A model generated the notes under the pieces. That model saw nothing but the letters and a program-made list of their open reading frames with translations, did no database searches and was not told the origin of the DNA. The translations under genes and the position numbers were made by a program. A stretch of DNA of 64,000 bases, from positions 1-64,000 of the IMG/VR virus record IMGVR_UViG_3300005095_000128. The stretch is one strand, 5' to 3'. This document shows, in pieces, positions 50,866 through 58,586 of this stretch (within the stretch, counting starts at the first letter, position 1; the number at the start of each line of letters is the position of its first letter). Source of the stretch: a virus.

Positions 50866-51621
50866 ATGGTGATCGCCGAGAATGATGTCTTCGATCTAGA
50901 CGACATTGATGGCCTAACGGAGGAGCAGAAGGCCCAGGTCGTTAGTTTGGTTGCTAGAAAGCTCTGGGAGCTTGAAGAGGGCACTACGGGGCGGCTCGAC
51001 TTTGCCGGCAAGAGCTATGACCCGGCAACGATCGTTAAACTCGATGGCGCATACCGTGTGCACTCCTACGTTTATTCCCCACAGGGACGTAGCTTCGTCG
51101 CACCCACGCTCAACGATGCGCTCAACCACTTTCTTGCGGCTGTGCTAATGAACCTTACGAAGCTACCGTGGTGCGCTGCTAAGGCGATGGCACTTACGCT
51201 TTTCCCTACGCCCACTCTCTTTACCGACGACGAGATCGCGCTAGCCAAAAAGAGCGGCATGTGGACAGGCGAAAAGTACGACGCGCTTGCCAAGCAGCTA
51301 TGCGCCGGCAAACGGGAGCAGCCGTTTGCCACCTACAAAGTTGATGGTGCGATCGACATTACCAACCTACTCATGGAGATTGCCGAGTACTACACGGTCG
51401 ACGAGATTGGCCGCGCGTTCGTGTACGTGCGCATGGCAAACGAGCTCGCGCAAGATGGTCGCGCTCTGGTCGACAAAAGCGGTAAAGAGCCCTGGCTTTC
51501 CGTGCCGACCAACCCGCTTTACTTCAAGAACGGCTACCTGGTGGTTCCGCGCGGATACAAAGCGCGTATCGTCGAGGATGAGCGGCACTACGGCCGCGTA
51601 GTATTGGAGCGTGCGAAATGA
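50866..51621 (+). CDS. Hypothetical protein, 251 aa
   Basis: Not recognised. Acidic start, then mixed strands and helices. Lies in the Ro60 operon, overlapping the next gene by 4 nt. Confidence 0.55.
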   Translation: MVIAENDVFDLDDIDGLTEEQKAQVVSLVARKLWELEEGTTGRLDFAGKSYDPATIVKLDGAYRVHSYVYSPQGRSFVAPTLNDALNHFLAAVLMNLTKLPWCAAKAMALTLFPTPTLFTDDEIALAKKSGMWTGEKYDALAKQLCAGKREQPFATYKVDGAIDITNLLMEIAEYYTVDEIGRAFVYVRMANELAQDGRALVDKSGKEPWLSVPTNPLYFKNGYLVVPRGYKARIVEDERHYGRVVLERAK

Positions 51622-52025
51622 CCTTCGAGGAGTGGTTCGAGTCGCTCGAGAGATCTGAAACGGAGAAGCTCGCCTATAGCCTCGTGATGGCGCTAAACGC
51701 CGAGCGGTCGTCGATCTGGCTCGCACCGACGGCGCGAGCACTTGTCGGCACGTTGATAAGCGCCGTTGCGTCCATTGCCCTATCTCAGTGGTACATTATC
51801 GGCTTGCTCATCGGCCTTATCTTGCTCGAGGCAACGGCGAGCAAGGTCTACGTGCTTGGCGAACTCGACGAGGGTTTAGAGGAAAGCTTCATTACACAGC
51901 TATACGCGATGGCCTATTGGGTAGAACGGCACAACGTCGACAAGATGCGCTTCTTGCGCTACGCCACGATGGCGTACATGTGGGTAGTGGCGGTAGTGCT
52001 CGGCATACACCTCATCGCATTCTAG
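51618..52025 (+). CDS. Membrane protein, 135 aa
   Basis: Hydrophobic segments about residues 42-75 (double) and 112-134. Last gene of the Ro60 operon, followed by a terminator. Not recognised. Confidence 0.55.
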   Translation: MTFEEWFESLERSETEKLAYSLVMALNAERSSIWLAPTARALVGTLISAVASIALSQWYIIGLLIGLILLEATASKVYVLGELDEGLEESFITQLYAMAYWVERHNVDKMRFLRYATMAYMWVVAVVLGIHLIAF

Positions 52026-52030
52026 GCGTC

Positions 52031-52065
52031 TACAAAAGTGCGGCGCGGCATAGCCGCGCCGCTTT
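52031..52065. terminator. Bidirectional terminator between convergent units
   Basis: Perfect 10-bp GC stem (52040-52049 with 52053-52062), ATA loop. U-tract ACTTTTG on the minus side, TTTAT on the plus side. Confidence 0.8.
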
Positions 52066-52519
52066 ATGCATGCGCACCGATATATAGCGTGCCATACGTT
52101 GACGAGGCAACCATCACGTTCGACGGAGCAAACCATGTCACCGTGTCGAACGCGATGTAGTGATCGGTCTCGAGCTTCGCCGGGACGAATGCGATCCAGT
52201 CCTCGTCGCCGTAGAGCGTGGATAGCTTCTGTAGCTCGCGAGGCGCTTCGCCAAACCGCATCACGATGGCTAGGTTGCGTTCGACTGCATAGCGGATTGG
52301 TTCGATCTTCAATAGCATCTCGTCGAACTCGCGTTGTACGTCAAACCAGTATTGCGGCGTGGTCTTTAGATAGCGCGACAACGCATTGGCGATGTCTTCG
52401 TTCACGACAAGCCATCCATCCAAGAATAGGGAGAGCACGTCGTCGTTTTCCATCTCAATGGCCAGTACGTCGTTGTTGCCGATGAGTTCGTCCGCTACTA
52501 CATGTGGTGGCTTTGCCAT
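52064..52519 (-). CDS. HigA-like HTH protein, 151 aa
   Basis: Start MAKPPH, 6 nt after a TATACT box (leaderless). Residues 4-65 follow the HigA antidote layout, with IANALSRYLKTTPQYWFDVQ as the conserved C-terminal helix pair. The recognition-helix part is weakly preserved. No HigB toxin is adjacent; the divergent neighbour is a macrodomain gene. Confidence 0.6.
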   Translation of the reverse strand: MAKPPHVVADELIGNNDVLAIEMENDDVLSLFLDGWLVVNEDIANALSRYLKTTPQYWFDVQREFDEMLLKIEPIRYAVERNLAIVMRFGEAPRELQKLSTLYGDEDWIAFVPAKLETDHYIAFDTVTWFAPSNVMVASSTYGTLYIGAHA

Positions 52520-52525
52520 GTGCGT

Positions 52526-52558
52526 AGTATAGCACACTAGCTAGCCATCAGCTATACT
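52526..52558. promoter_or_regulatory. Face-to-face leaderless promoters in an inverted repeat
   Basis: AGTATAGC (52526-52533) and GCTATACT (52551-52558) are exact inverted copies; each holds a TATACT -10 box for one gene (minus to 52519, plus to 52565), both 6 nt before the ATG. The -35 position of each falls on the other's -10, so they exclude each other. CTAGCTAG sits between. Confidence 0.7.
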
Positions 52559-52564
52559 AAACGC

Positions 52565-53026
52565 ATGAAGCTCGTGCACAGAGATTTGTTTGACTCGGTA
52601 CATACTATATCGCATGACACACTTGTCCTCGTCGTGACAACAAACCGCATGCAGGATAGCCGTGGGTGCCTTGTCATGGGCGCCGGAGCCGCCAAGCAGA
52701 TGGCCGAGCTATACCCGCTAGCACCGTGCAAACTCGGACGCATCGTGGATGCAAAGGGCAAGGGCGATTACTACCTCGTGGTTTGGGAGGAGCACAGGCC
52801 ACGCCTCGGTGCCCTACAGGCCAAGCGACACTGGCGAGACCCATCGCCGATTGGTCTCGTGCTATCGAGCATTGAGGCGCTACGCCGCTATGCGCTTGAG
52901 AACCAAGATCTAGAGATCCACGTCAACTTTCCAGGTATCGGCCTCGGCGGATTAAAGGAACAGGAGCCCATTATCCTCAAGGCGCTAGAGCAGTTGCCGA
53001 GCAATGTCTTCGTGCACAAATTATAG
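52565..53026 (+). CDS. Macrodomain protein (ADP-ribose binding)
   Basis: 153 residues, a single macrodomain: LVVTTNRMQDSRGCLVMGAGAAKQM (ADP-ribose pocket), LGALQAKRHWRDP and VNFPGIGLGGL (second loop). Macrodomains bind or remove ADP-ribose; some (DarG) reverse ADP-ribosylation of DNA by defence toxins. A phage copy may neutralise such a host system (inference). Leaderless. Confidence 0.83.
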   Translation: MKLVHRDLFDSVHTISHDTLVLVVTTNRMQDSRGCLVMGAGAAKQMAELYPLAPCKLGRIVDAKGKGDYYLVVWEEHRPRLGALQAKRHWRDPSPIGLVLSSIEALRRYALENQDLEIHVNFPGIGLGGLKEQEPIILKALEQLPSNVFVHKL

Positions 53027-53050
53027 CCGCCAGCTGTTCTAGCTAGCGGC
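53026..53050. terminator. Weak hairpin between convergent genes
   Basis: GCCGC/GCGGC plus AGCT/AGCT around a 5-nt loop with one mismatch, directly after the macrodomain stop. No U-tract. Confidence 0.35.
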
Positions 53051-53067
53051 AATGCGTAGCCGATTGC

Positions 53068-53493
53068 TCACCAATGAAGCGGTATGTGTAGCATCTCCGG
53101 GCTTAGCACGCGCTCAACTACAACCAGGTTCTGTGAGGTTGTGAGGGCGAAGTCGTACACGTGAACGACATCTTTGCTCACATCTACTACGCCAAGCGAG
53201 AACTCGACACCATTGATGGACGGTTTGAAGGCATAAGCTAGGAGTAGCTGTGTTGACGCTACCTTGAGGATTTCAACGGACGGAGGCGCATTCTCGTACT
53301 CCGATTTCGTGATGCCAATCTCAATGGGCGTGCTATATGCACGTGCGAGGATGGTCGTGCTAGGATTATCACCAAACAGGCTCATGTGTGGTACAATAGT
53401 GATGACATATGCGTGATTGCTCTTTTTGCTGACATAGAGAACGAGTAAGTCGTTAAACTCGTATGTACTTCCGCTAGAATTACGCTCGTGCAT
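53068..53493 (-). CDS. Hypothetical beta-rich protein, 141 aa
   Basis: Last of four genes read from 54835. Strand-rich, no recognisable domain. Overlaps the upstream gene by 1 nt. Confidence 0.5.
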   Translation of the reverse strand: MHERNSSGSTYEFNDLLVLYVSKKSNHAYVITIVPHMSLFGDNPSTTILARAYSTPIEIGITKSEYENAPPSVEILKVASTQLLLAYAFKPSINGVEFSLGVVDVSKDVVHVYDFALTTSQNLVVVERVLSPEMLHIPLHW

Positions 53494-53969
53494 TATACCA
53501 CCCCCTCTACAATGACGCGAACAAGCACCTCGTCCACTCGCTCGTCATCAAATGCGAGCGACACATCGGCAACAAGATTGCGGTCTTCGATACGCCAATC
53601 AACGTATGCAGAATACAAGTGTTGCGTATTGCCGTTGAGATAGCTTACGTGTGCACTATACGCTTGTGCAACAAGCTCTACGTAGCACTTACACGCGTCA
53701 ACGCGCGACACTAGGACTTGCGTTAGTGCCGGTCCTTCGAACAAAGGGAATGGAACAATGAATTCCGTTGTCGGTACACCATCGCCAGCGCCCTCAATGA
53801 GCACCTCGAGTGCATCATCGGGGTCGTCCCTCAAGAGGAAGCGCATGGTAGCGAAGTACGTGTTGTCGCGTCTAATGACGATGGCGTCCTTATTTAGCCC
53901 GCTCTCGGCAACGACGGAACCGCTATCTGTCTTAGCGCTAATATAGGCGATACGCGTCTCATGTGCCAA
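53493..53969 (-). CDS. Hypothetical beta-rich protein, 158 aa
   Basis: Strands with Cys-x-Cys (ACKCYVELVAQAY). Not recognised; shares the general style of its neighbours. Confidence 0.5.
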   Translation of the reverse strand: MAHETRIAYISAKTDSGSVVAESGLNKDAIVIRRDNTYFATMRFLLRDDPDDALEVLIEGAGDGVPTTEFIVPFPLFEGPALTQVLVSRVDACKCYVELVAQAYSAHVSYLNGNTQHLYSAYVDWRIEDRNLVADVSLAFDDERVDEVLVRVIVEGVV

Positions 53970-53981
53970 CTAGAACACCCC

Positions 53982-54278
53982 CTAATCGCACTCGATCTTT
54001 ACTTCATCCAACTTGAAACTAGCACGCAAGCCGGCGTTAGCATTCTCGGCAGCAACGTCTAGCTCTGGTAGCTTACGGCGAACCTCCTCCACGATTGCAT
54101 CGTGAATTTCATGCCGGCTAAACCAGCTACCATCGAGGCGGATTGCGACAAACGCGCTATCCGACTCGTTGAACTCTTGCACCACACGCTCGAGAGCGGC
54201 AACCGCTTCGTCGCTAGCACCTCCCCCCGGATAAGCCTCGAGTTCTATAACGAACACGTCCATGTAAATGCTCGGCAT
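53982..54278 (-). CDS. Hypothetical acidic protein, 98 aa
   Basis: Helix then strand pattern (AVAALERVVQEFNESDSAFV). Not recognised. Third gene from the operon end. Confidence 0.5.
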   Translation of the reverse strand: MPSIYMDVFVIELEAYPGGGASDEAVAALERVVQEFNESDSAFVAIRLDGSWFSRHEIHDAIVEEVRRKLPELDVAAENANAGLRASFKLDEVKIECD

Positions 54279-54280
54279 GC

Positions 54281-54835
54281 TTAACCTCCAATGACGAACA
54301 AGATGCTATGCCCGCGAACCGCCACACGCACTACATCGCCTTCGATGGTAATCTCAAAACGATAGCCTGGGCTGAAACGCACGCTAAAGGTATCGCTATA
54401 AACGCGCTCTATGGCTAAGCCAGCTTCTGATAACACCCTATCGACCACGAGTGCGCCATTGCTTACGTCAAACGACACCGAGTTATCGTATTCGCTGTGG
54501 CTTGGACCGTAGATGACCGTCAAGTATTGCCCGTCAAAATACGCGTGATGCTCGTGGTCGAATGAGTACGCCTCACCAACGACGCGGGCAAGCGCTACGC
54601 TCAATGGCTCGTCATTCTCGACTTTGAGCGGATGGCCGTATTGGAGCACGTCGGCTAGGCTCGTGTTCGCGGAAAGTTGCAGGAACACGAGCTCACCGCC
54701 TCGCTCCGATACACCGAAGGCGCCCCTCGCAGTGTTGCTAGCGATCACGCTCGAGTTGCGCACCAACCGCGCAAAGTCGTCAATGGAATGGACGACAATC
54801 ACCTTCAGGTCTTCGACGTCTTGCCTTCTCATCAT
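54281..54835 (-). CDS. Hypothetical protein, 184 aa, first of a four-gene operon
   Basis: Starts MMRRQD after GGGTGAG, just downstream of a promoter with dyad. Strand-rich C-terminal half with YDNSVSFDVSNGALVVDRVL. Not recognised. Confidence 0.52.
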   Translation of the reverse strand: MMRRQDVEDLKVIVVHSIDDFARLVRNSSVIASNTARGAFGVSERGGELVFLQLSANTSLADVLQYGHPLKVENDEPLSVALARVVGEAYSFDHEHHAYFDGQYLTVIYGPSHSEYDNSVSFDVSNGALVVDRVLSEAGLAIERVYSDTFSVRFSPGYRFEITIEGDVVRVAVRGHSILFVIGG

Positions 54836-54847
54836 CTCACCCGCCCA

Positions 54848-54878
54848 TAGCTTAACCCACAGGTGCATTATGTGCAAC
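54848..54878 (-). promoter_or_regulatory. Promoter with 18-bp dyad over the -35
   Basis: TTGCAC, 17-nt spacer, TAAGCT. The dyad 54861-54878 (GGTGCATTATGTGCAACC on plus) covers the -35 and is related to those at 55894 and 58158. Confidence 0.65.
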
Positions 54879-54913
54879 CGGTTGACGTAGCAACGAAAGT
54901 AGTGTACTATGCC

Positions 54914-54977
54914 TACTGGCGGACACTGCAGGGGCCTATGGCGAACCCCCTAGCCAACGAAGGCTAGGGGGCCTCGC
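54914..54977 (+). ncRNA. Candidate small RNA, about 65 nt
   Basis: Promoter TTGACG (54881), 17 nt, TACTAT (54904-54909). The RNA would end in a large hairpin: 10-bp perfect stem 54945-54954/54961-54970, extended by GGCGA/TCGCC. There is no U-tract, so termination is uncertain. Partly overlaps the end of the next minus-strand gene. Confidence 0.4.
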
Positions 54978-54978
54978 C

Positions 54979-55503
54979 TTATGGCATTGCGAACGCGAGC
55001 TTTCCATGAAGTGTGCCTAGTACGATCCCCCGCGTGCCGGGTAGTTGAATCGCCTCTTGCGCCTGCTCGGCGTTGCGCGGAATGAAGGCCACCATCGTGT
55101 ATTCTTTCTCAGCGCTATTGTCCTCGAAGAGCGTCTTGATGTTGTAATGGCTAGCGAAGCGCGAGTCCGAGTTTCCGACCAATACCACACCCCACTGCAC
55201 GGCTGTTTGGATGATCGGCGCTTGAATGATGTAGGTGTCAATGAGCGCTTGCCGCTTCAACCATTCATCTGCCGGAACTCCGGTGACGTGCTCAAGGCCG
55301 CTAGCGATCTGCTCGTCGATCACGATGTCGCCAAGTAGCAACTTTGCGAGTTGCGCGTGTGAAAGGCCGCCTTTGTTGAGCAGTGCTTCGATCGCATCGG
55401 CAGCGCCCGACACATCATCCTCGGTTGGCATGCCAGCAAGCATGTCGGCAAAGATAAGCGCCGGGTGCATGTAAGTTGGGTATCCTGACAAGTCCTTACC
55501 CAT
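54979..55503 (-). CDS. HigA-like HTH protein with C-terminal domain, 174 aa
   Basis: Start MGKDLSG after GGAGGTGCAGTTCTG, overlapping the upstream stop. Residues about 30-80 match the HigA/XRE antidote fold (LNKGGLSHAQLAKLLLG; IASGLEHVTGVPADEWLKRQ). A second domain of about 90 residues follows. Second HigA-like gene in 3 kb; no toxin recognised beside it, though the 122-aa partner could be one. Confidence 0.62.
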   Translation of the reverse strand: MGKDLSGYPTYMHPALIFADMLAGMPTEDDVSGAADAIEALLNKGGLSHAQLAKLLLGDIVIDEQIASGLEHVTGVPADEWLKRQALIDTYIIQAPIIQTAVQWGVVLVGNSDSRFASHYNIKTLFEDNSAEKEYTMVAFIPRNAEQAQEAIQLPGTRGIVLGTLHGKLAFAMP

Positions 55504-55871
55504 CAGAACTGCACCTCCTCGTATAGGTCGACCATCGAGTAGCACAATTCCACTATGGCAATGCCCCCGTTCTGCTCACCGTATGGCGCATAGGAGCATT
55601 TGTGCGTGACGTTGATGATGTACAACGTACTACCTGATTGGTAATGCCACTCTTTTGTCTTTATGTCCTGATACCATCCAAACTCCTCGAGTACGGCTCC
55701 AATATGATGGAGTACGCGTGATAGGACATCTAGCTCTACGCCTAGCACAACGCTAATCCTGCACCCCACATCAAGCGAGTCATCACGTATCTTGCGCACT
55801 CCATCTAACTGGAGCGCATTGGCGGCGGCGAGGTCGAATACGGCCGCGGGTGATTCACACTTCGTATCCAT
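55503..55871 (-). CDS. Hypothetical protein, 122 aa, partner of a HigA-like gene
   Basis: Near-leaderless start 9 nt after TACAAT. Helical then strand-rich (STLYIINVTHKCSYAPYGEQ). Translationally coupled (TGATG) to the HigA-like gene, so a toxin-antidote pair is conceivable, but no toxin fold is visible. Confidence 0.5.
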   Translation of the reverse strand: MDTKCESPAAVFDLAAANALQLDGVRKIRDDSLDVGCRISVVLGVELDVLSRVLHHIGAVLEEFGWYQDIKTKEWHYQSGSTLYIINVTHKCSYAPYGEQNGGIAIVELCYSMVDLYEEVQF

Positions 55872-55880
55872 AGCAACCCC

Positions 55881-55911
55881 ATTGTACCCGGGTGGTGCAA
55901 TATATGCAACC
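55881..55911 (-). promoter_or_regulatory. Promoter with 18-bp dyad over the -35
   Basis: TTGCAT, 17-nt spacer, TACAAT; dyad 55894-55911 (GGTGCAATATATGCAACC). Confidence 0.7.
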
Positions 55912-55989
55912 CCGCCTATATAGGCTCCATGCCGCGCACAAAAATCGCACTACCCCTCCCATCGGAAAATGGTGGGGGTGCGGTTAGGG

Positions 55990-56018
55990 TTGACACCATC
56001 GATACCGTGGGCTAGACT
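55990..56018 (+). promoter_or_regulatory. Promoter of the 56.0-kb small RNA
   Basis: TTGACA, 17-nt spacer, TAGACT. Confidence 0.75.
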
Positions 56019-56023
56019 GATAG

Positions 56024-56092
56024 TGCCAGCTACGAGAACCCTTGTGGGAGTTGGGCCGGGCTCCGGGAAACCGGAGCCCGGAAGCTTTTTGT
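56024..56092 (+). ncRNA. Candidate small RNA with strong terminator, about 68 nt
   Basis: Lies between a consensus promoter and a strong terminator (11-bp stem 56056-56066/56071-56081, GAAA loop, then AAGCTTTTT). No frame inside. The gene after it has its own -10 box, so this is a free RNA rather than a leader. Target unknown. Confidence 0.6.
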
Positions 56093-56108
56093 GTGTTATA
56101 GTGTGGGC

Positions 56109-56510
56109 ATGGCTGGCTATGTTGAAGCAGCGCAAACGAAGCTAGCACACCTCAACCACGCACATAAAGATAGTCTATCTCATGAAGTTTACGTTGAAGG
56201 CAAGTTAGTAGCGCTTATCCGGTCACATGGACCATCGCGCACCGTATTTATCGAAGCTTTCAAGGATGGTGAACAATGCCTTCACGTAAGCGTGCAACTC
56301 AGCAATGAGGGGGATATATACGACATCAAGGTGTACAAGCTTGGCGGCGGGTTGCAGTTGGTTGGGAACGAAATAACTATCCTTGATAGTTGTAGCGTTG
56401 AGTATATACGCATCGTTAGTGGTGGCCCGCCACCGGTGATGACGGTCAACATCAGGAAGGTTGCGCGACAGCAAGAAGTTGCCTCTGTGCTCATCTCCTA
56501 CCTAAGCTAG
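56109..56510 (+). CDS. Hypothetical beta-rich protein, 133 aa
   Basis: Leaderless: TATAGT at 56097, ATG 6 nt on. Strand-rich with VEYIRIVSGGPPPVMTVN. Not recognised. Confidence 0.52.
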   Translation: MAGYVEAAQTKLAHLNHAHKDSLSHEVYVEGKLVALIRSHGPSRTVFIEAFKDGEQCLHVSVQLSNEGDIYDIKVYKLGGGLQLVGNEITILDSCSVEYIRIVSGGPPPVMTVNIRKVARQQEVASVLISYLS

Positions 56511-56525
56511 TGGTGGTGATGTGCA

Positions 56526-57272
56526 ATGTGCCAGCTACAAGGTTTTAGACTCCTCCATAGCCAGGACGGCGGAGTTGTTCGCCTCAGCGCCCATATGGGC
56601 CAGGACGGCGTACTATTCCGCGAGGAGGGCCCTAATGGCGAGCTCGACATCACTATCGATGGCAAGCTCATCCTCATCCAGGAACACGGTGAGGGCGAAT
56701 ACGCAAGCATAGACATCAATGATGACGGAAGCGTCGATGTCGTTGACCAAAGCAACAACGTAATCGCTCGAGCCAATGGCGCTATCGTCATCAACGGCAC
56801 AACGACATACGTTCTCGTCGTGCGCCCATCCGGTCACACTATCACCGTGGATCGCGACGGCATCTACCGGGTGTCGGCAAGCTTCGGCGACGGTAGCCCG
56901 GTAAGCACGAAAGCTATCTACGGCGACGACTCCATCTTCATGTCACGTGACAAGGTGGCTTACACGTTGGATCGTGAGCACCTCTTCGTATCGGTTCGCC
57001 TATGCGACCAGAGCGGGATAGCGCTTATCACGTTGCAAAGCACTCTTACCGGCGAAGATGCGACCCTACTAGCTACCCAAAATGGTGGGTTCATTCCAGC
57101 CGATGGCTCGGCTCAAATCGAGCTTGGCTTGGGCGACGTGAATGTGTACGTCAACGGTAGCAGGTTAACGGTGAGTAGGTCTAGCGCTAGCAGCGGCTCG
57201 TGTGGCGACATTAACATGCGATACGATGGGGAGTCGCTCCTGCATGTTATCCTCGACGAGCAACAACCCTAA
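56526..57272 (+). CDS. Beta-solenoid-like protein, 248 aa
   Basis: Repeated short strands with Gly/Asp turns (DITIDGKLILIQE, YASIDINDDGSVDVVD, GAIVINGTTTYVLVV) suggest a beta-helix or stacked hairpins. Acidic. No enzyme motif; could be a secreted or surface protein although no signal is present. Confidence 0.5.
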   Translation: MCQLQGFRLLHSQDGGVVRLSAHMGQDGVLFREEGPNGELDITIDGKLILIQEHGEGEYASIDINDDGSVDVVDQSNNVIARANGAIVINGTTTYVLVVRPSGHTITVDRDGIYRVSASFGDGSPVSTKAIYGDDSIFMSRDKVAYTLDREHLFVSVRLCDQSGIALITLQSTLTGEDATLLATQNGGFIPADGSAQIELGLGDVNVYVNGSRLTVSRSSASSGSCGDINMRYDGESLLHVILDEQQP

Positions 57273-57278
57273 CCCGAC

Positions 57279-57308
57279 CTGTCGAAGGGCGTTAGCCCTT
57301 CGCAGCGG
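57279..57308. repeat. 30-bp inverted repeat, left copy
   Basis: Hairpin-forming (CGAAGGGC GTTA GCCCTTCG). It is the exact reverse complement of 62632-62661. A related 25-bp palindrome lies at 60769. Confidence 0.85.
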
Positions 57309-57321
57309 CAACGTGCGCACC

Positions 57322-57486
57322 ATGCTCACCAATAGCAAAGACAAGGCAAAGATCACCGTAGCTGACCACGAGCTCACCATCTATGCGATCGTTGGTAAAC
57401 GCACCAACGGAAAAAGCGCCCTACTTATTGTCATAGGCGATGATAATGAACAAGACCAGCAGCTAGGTATACGCTTGGATTTTTGA
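57322..57486 (+). CDS. Hypothetical protein, 54 aa
   Basis: Start MLTNSKDK; strand pattern similar to the 133-aa gene product. Weak ribosome site; may be a fragment of a beta-rich paralogue. Confidence 0.38.
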   Translation: MLTNSKDKAKITVADHELTIYAIVGKRTNGKSALLIVIGDDNEQDQQLGIRLDF

Positions 57487-57834
57487 CGCTCGACAGTTGT
57501 CTGTTGGTTGGTTTGTCTTGGGGTTTTGTCGGCGCTTGTGTGGCTAGCAGAGGGGTGGCCTAGCCTTCGTTTGCTTTTGGGGTTGTGAGTTTTGGCTTTT
57601 TGCGCTTGGTGCTTGGCTGGGTATCGGGGTGCTTTATTGGGGGATTCTACGCTCGAGAAAAAAGAGAGTACCCCCTCCCTCTTCAGTTGCTTCCTCGATG
57701 GAAAGTGTTCTCTCCCTCACAATCCATAATCATTCTAACAACACTTCCCACATTCCTTGAGTCCCTCACGCTCAGGCTTGCTGAGCTTGGCCGCCCATAG
57801 GGTATAAACTTTGACTGAGTTCAAAAACGCTAGA
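57487..57834. other. Non-coding stretch, G/T-rich then C/T-rich
   Basis: The first 190 nt are strongly G/T-biased on the plus strand, then composition flips. A 71-codon frame here has poor codon use and no ribosome site. No gene called; possible origin-flanking region. Confidence 0.4.
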
Positions 57835-57929
57835 AAATGCGATAAGCATGGGCTTTATGCGCTACGCAGCATAAATGCGATAAGCATGCATACTTTACAT
57901 ATGCATAGCGGAAAAATGCGATAAGCATG
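57835..57929. repeat. Three iteron-like direct repeats
   Basis: AAATGCGATAAGCATG occurs exactly at 57835, 57873 and 57914 (38 and 41 bp apart); the outer two continue as GG(C/T)TTTATGC. Each contains the dyad ATGC-GATAA-GCAT. Array suits a replication initiator or regulator. Confidence 0.8.
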
Positions 57930-58147
57930 GGTTTTATGCAAGCCGTCTGAGCTTGCCTACAGCATACCCCCCTGGGGGCGCTGAGGGGGATAGGCTTAGG
58001 GTGGGCTTGCGATAGATACGCAAAGCTTTACTTTTGTATAGCGTCTTGGAGGGATTCTAGGAAATGCGCATAGAAAGTGCGTAGATATGCGTGATATGAG
58101 GGATAGAATGCATAAGTTGGAATGTGTGTTCTGGTGCACATATGGGC

Positions 58148-58179
58148 TTGACACTAGGGTAGCATATATGCTACCCTAG
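58148..58179 (+). promoter_or_regulatory. TTGACA followed by a perfect 26-bp palindrome (operator)
   Basis: TTGACA at 58148-58153; palindrome 58154-58179 with core GGTAGCATATATGCTACC (58158-58175). A -10 TACCCT with 18-nt spacer lies within it. A bound protein would block the polymerase. Confidence 0.7.
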
Positions 58180-58196
58180 GGGCGTAGGGGGATGTT

Positions 58197-58385
58197 ATGA
58201 GCAAGCGCTACCGGCAAATCTACCTTGAGCAAGCCCAGGCGTATGTTGTTACGGCCTGGAAAGATGGCAAGCGGGCCGAGCGTCATGTGTTTACCCGCTA
58301 CACTGATGCATCCGCATGCGCCGATGAACTGCTAAAACGATATGACGACGTACGCATGGTGTGCCCTGGTACTCCTGAGCCATAA
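58197..58385 (+). CDS. Hypothetical protein, 62 aa
   Basis: Short alpha/beta protein (YVVTAWKDGKRAERHVF). Preceded by GGGGGATGTT. Directly under the palindromic operator; not recognised. Confidence 0.5.
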   Translation: MSKRYRQIYLEQAQAYVVTAWKDGKRAERHVFTRYTDASACADELLKRYDDVRMVCPGTPEP

Positions 58386-58389
58386 GCGG

Positions 58390-58412
58390 GATAGGGGCCT
58401 TTGGCCCCTATC
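58390..58412 (+). terminator. Hairpin after the 62-aa gene
   Basis: Perfect 10-bp stem, TTT loop, 4 nt after the stop. C-rich rather than U-rich tail, so termination is uncertain. Confidence 0.45.
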
Positions 58413-58438
58413 CTACCCCCCCTATCCTACCCCCTCAT

Positions 58439-58496
58439 GGCCGGCCGCCTTGACGCGGCGAGGGGGCTCCCCCGAGAGGGGGTCTAAGTGCCGGCC
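58439..58496 (+). ncRNA. Three-way-junction RNA motif, copy A
   Basis: P1 GGCCGGC/GCCGGCC (58439-58445, 58490-58496), P2 CGCC-TTGACGC-GGCG, linker GGGGGCT, P3 CCCCC-GAGA-GGGGG. Same layout as copy B at 59728 with compensating changes in P1 and P3. Function unknown. Confidence 0.6.
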
Positions 58497-58586
58497 GGGG
58501 ACCTTGAAAGCCTAGCCCATGCGCCGCCCCGCCCATGCGCGTATGCCCCCGCGTATGGGCATAGGGGTAGGCTAGGGGCGCGTTAG

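Noticed and set aside
57585-57800. 71-codon plus-strand frame
   Set aside because: No ribosome site, unusual composition, and C/T-rich second half; reads as non-coding.
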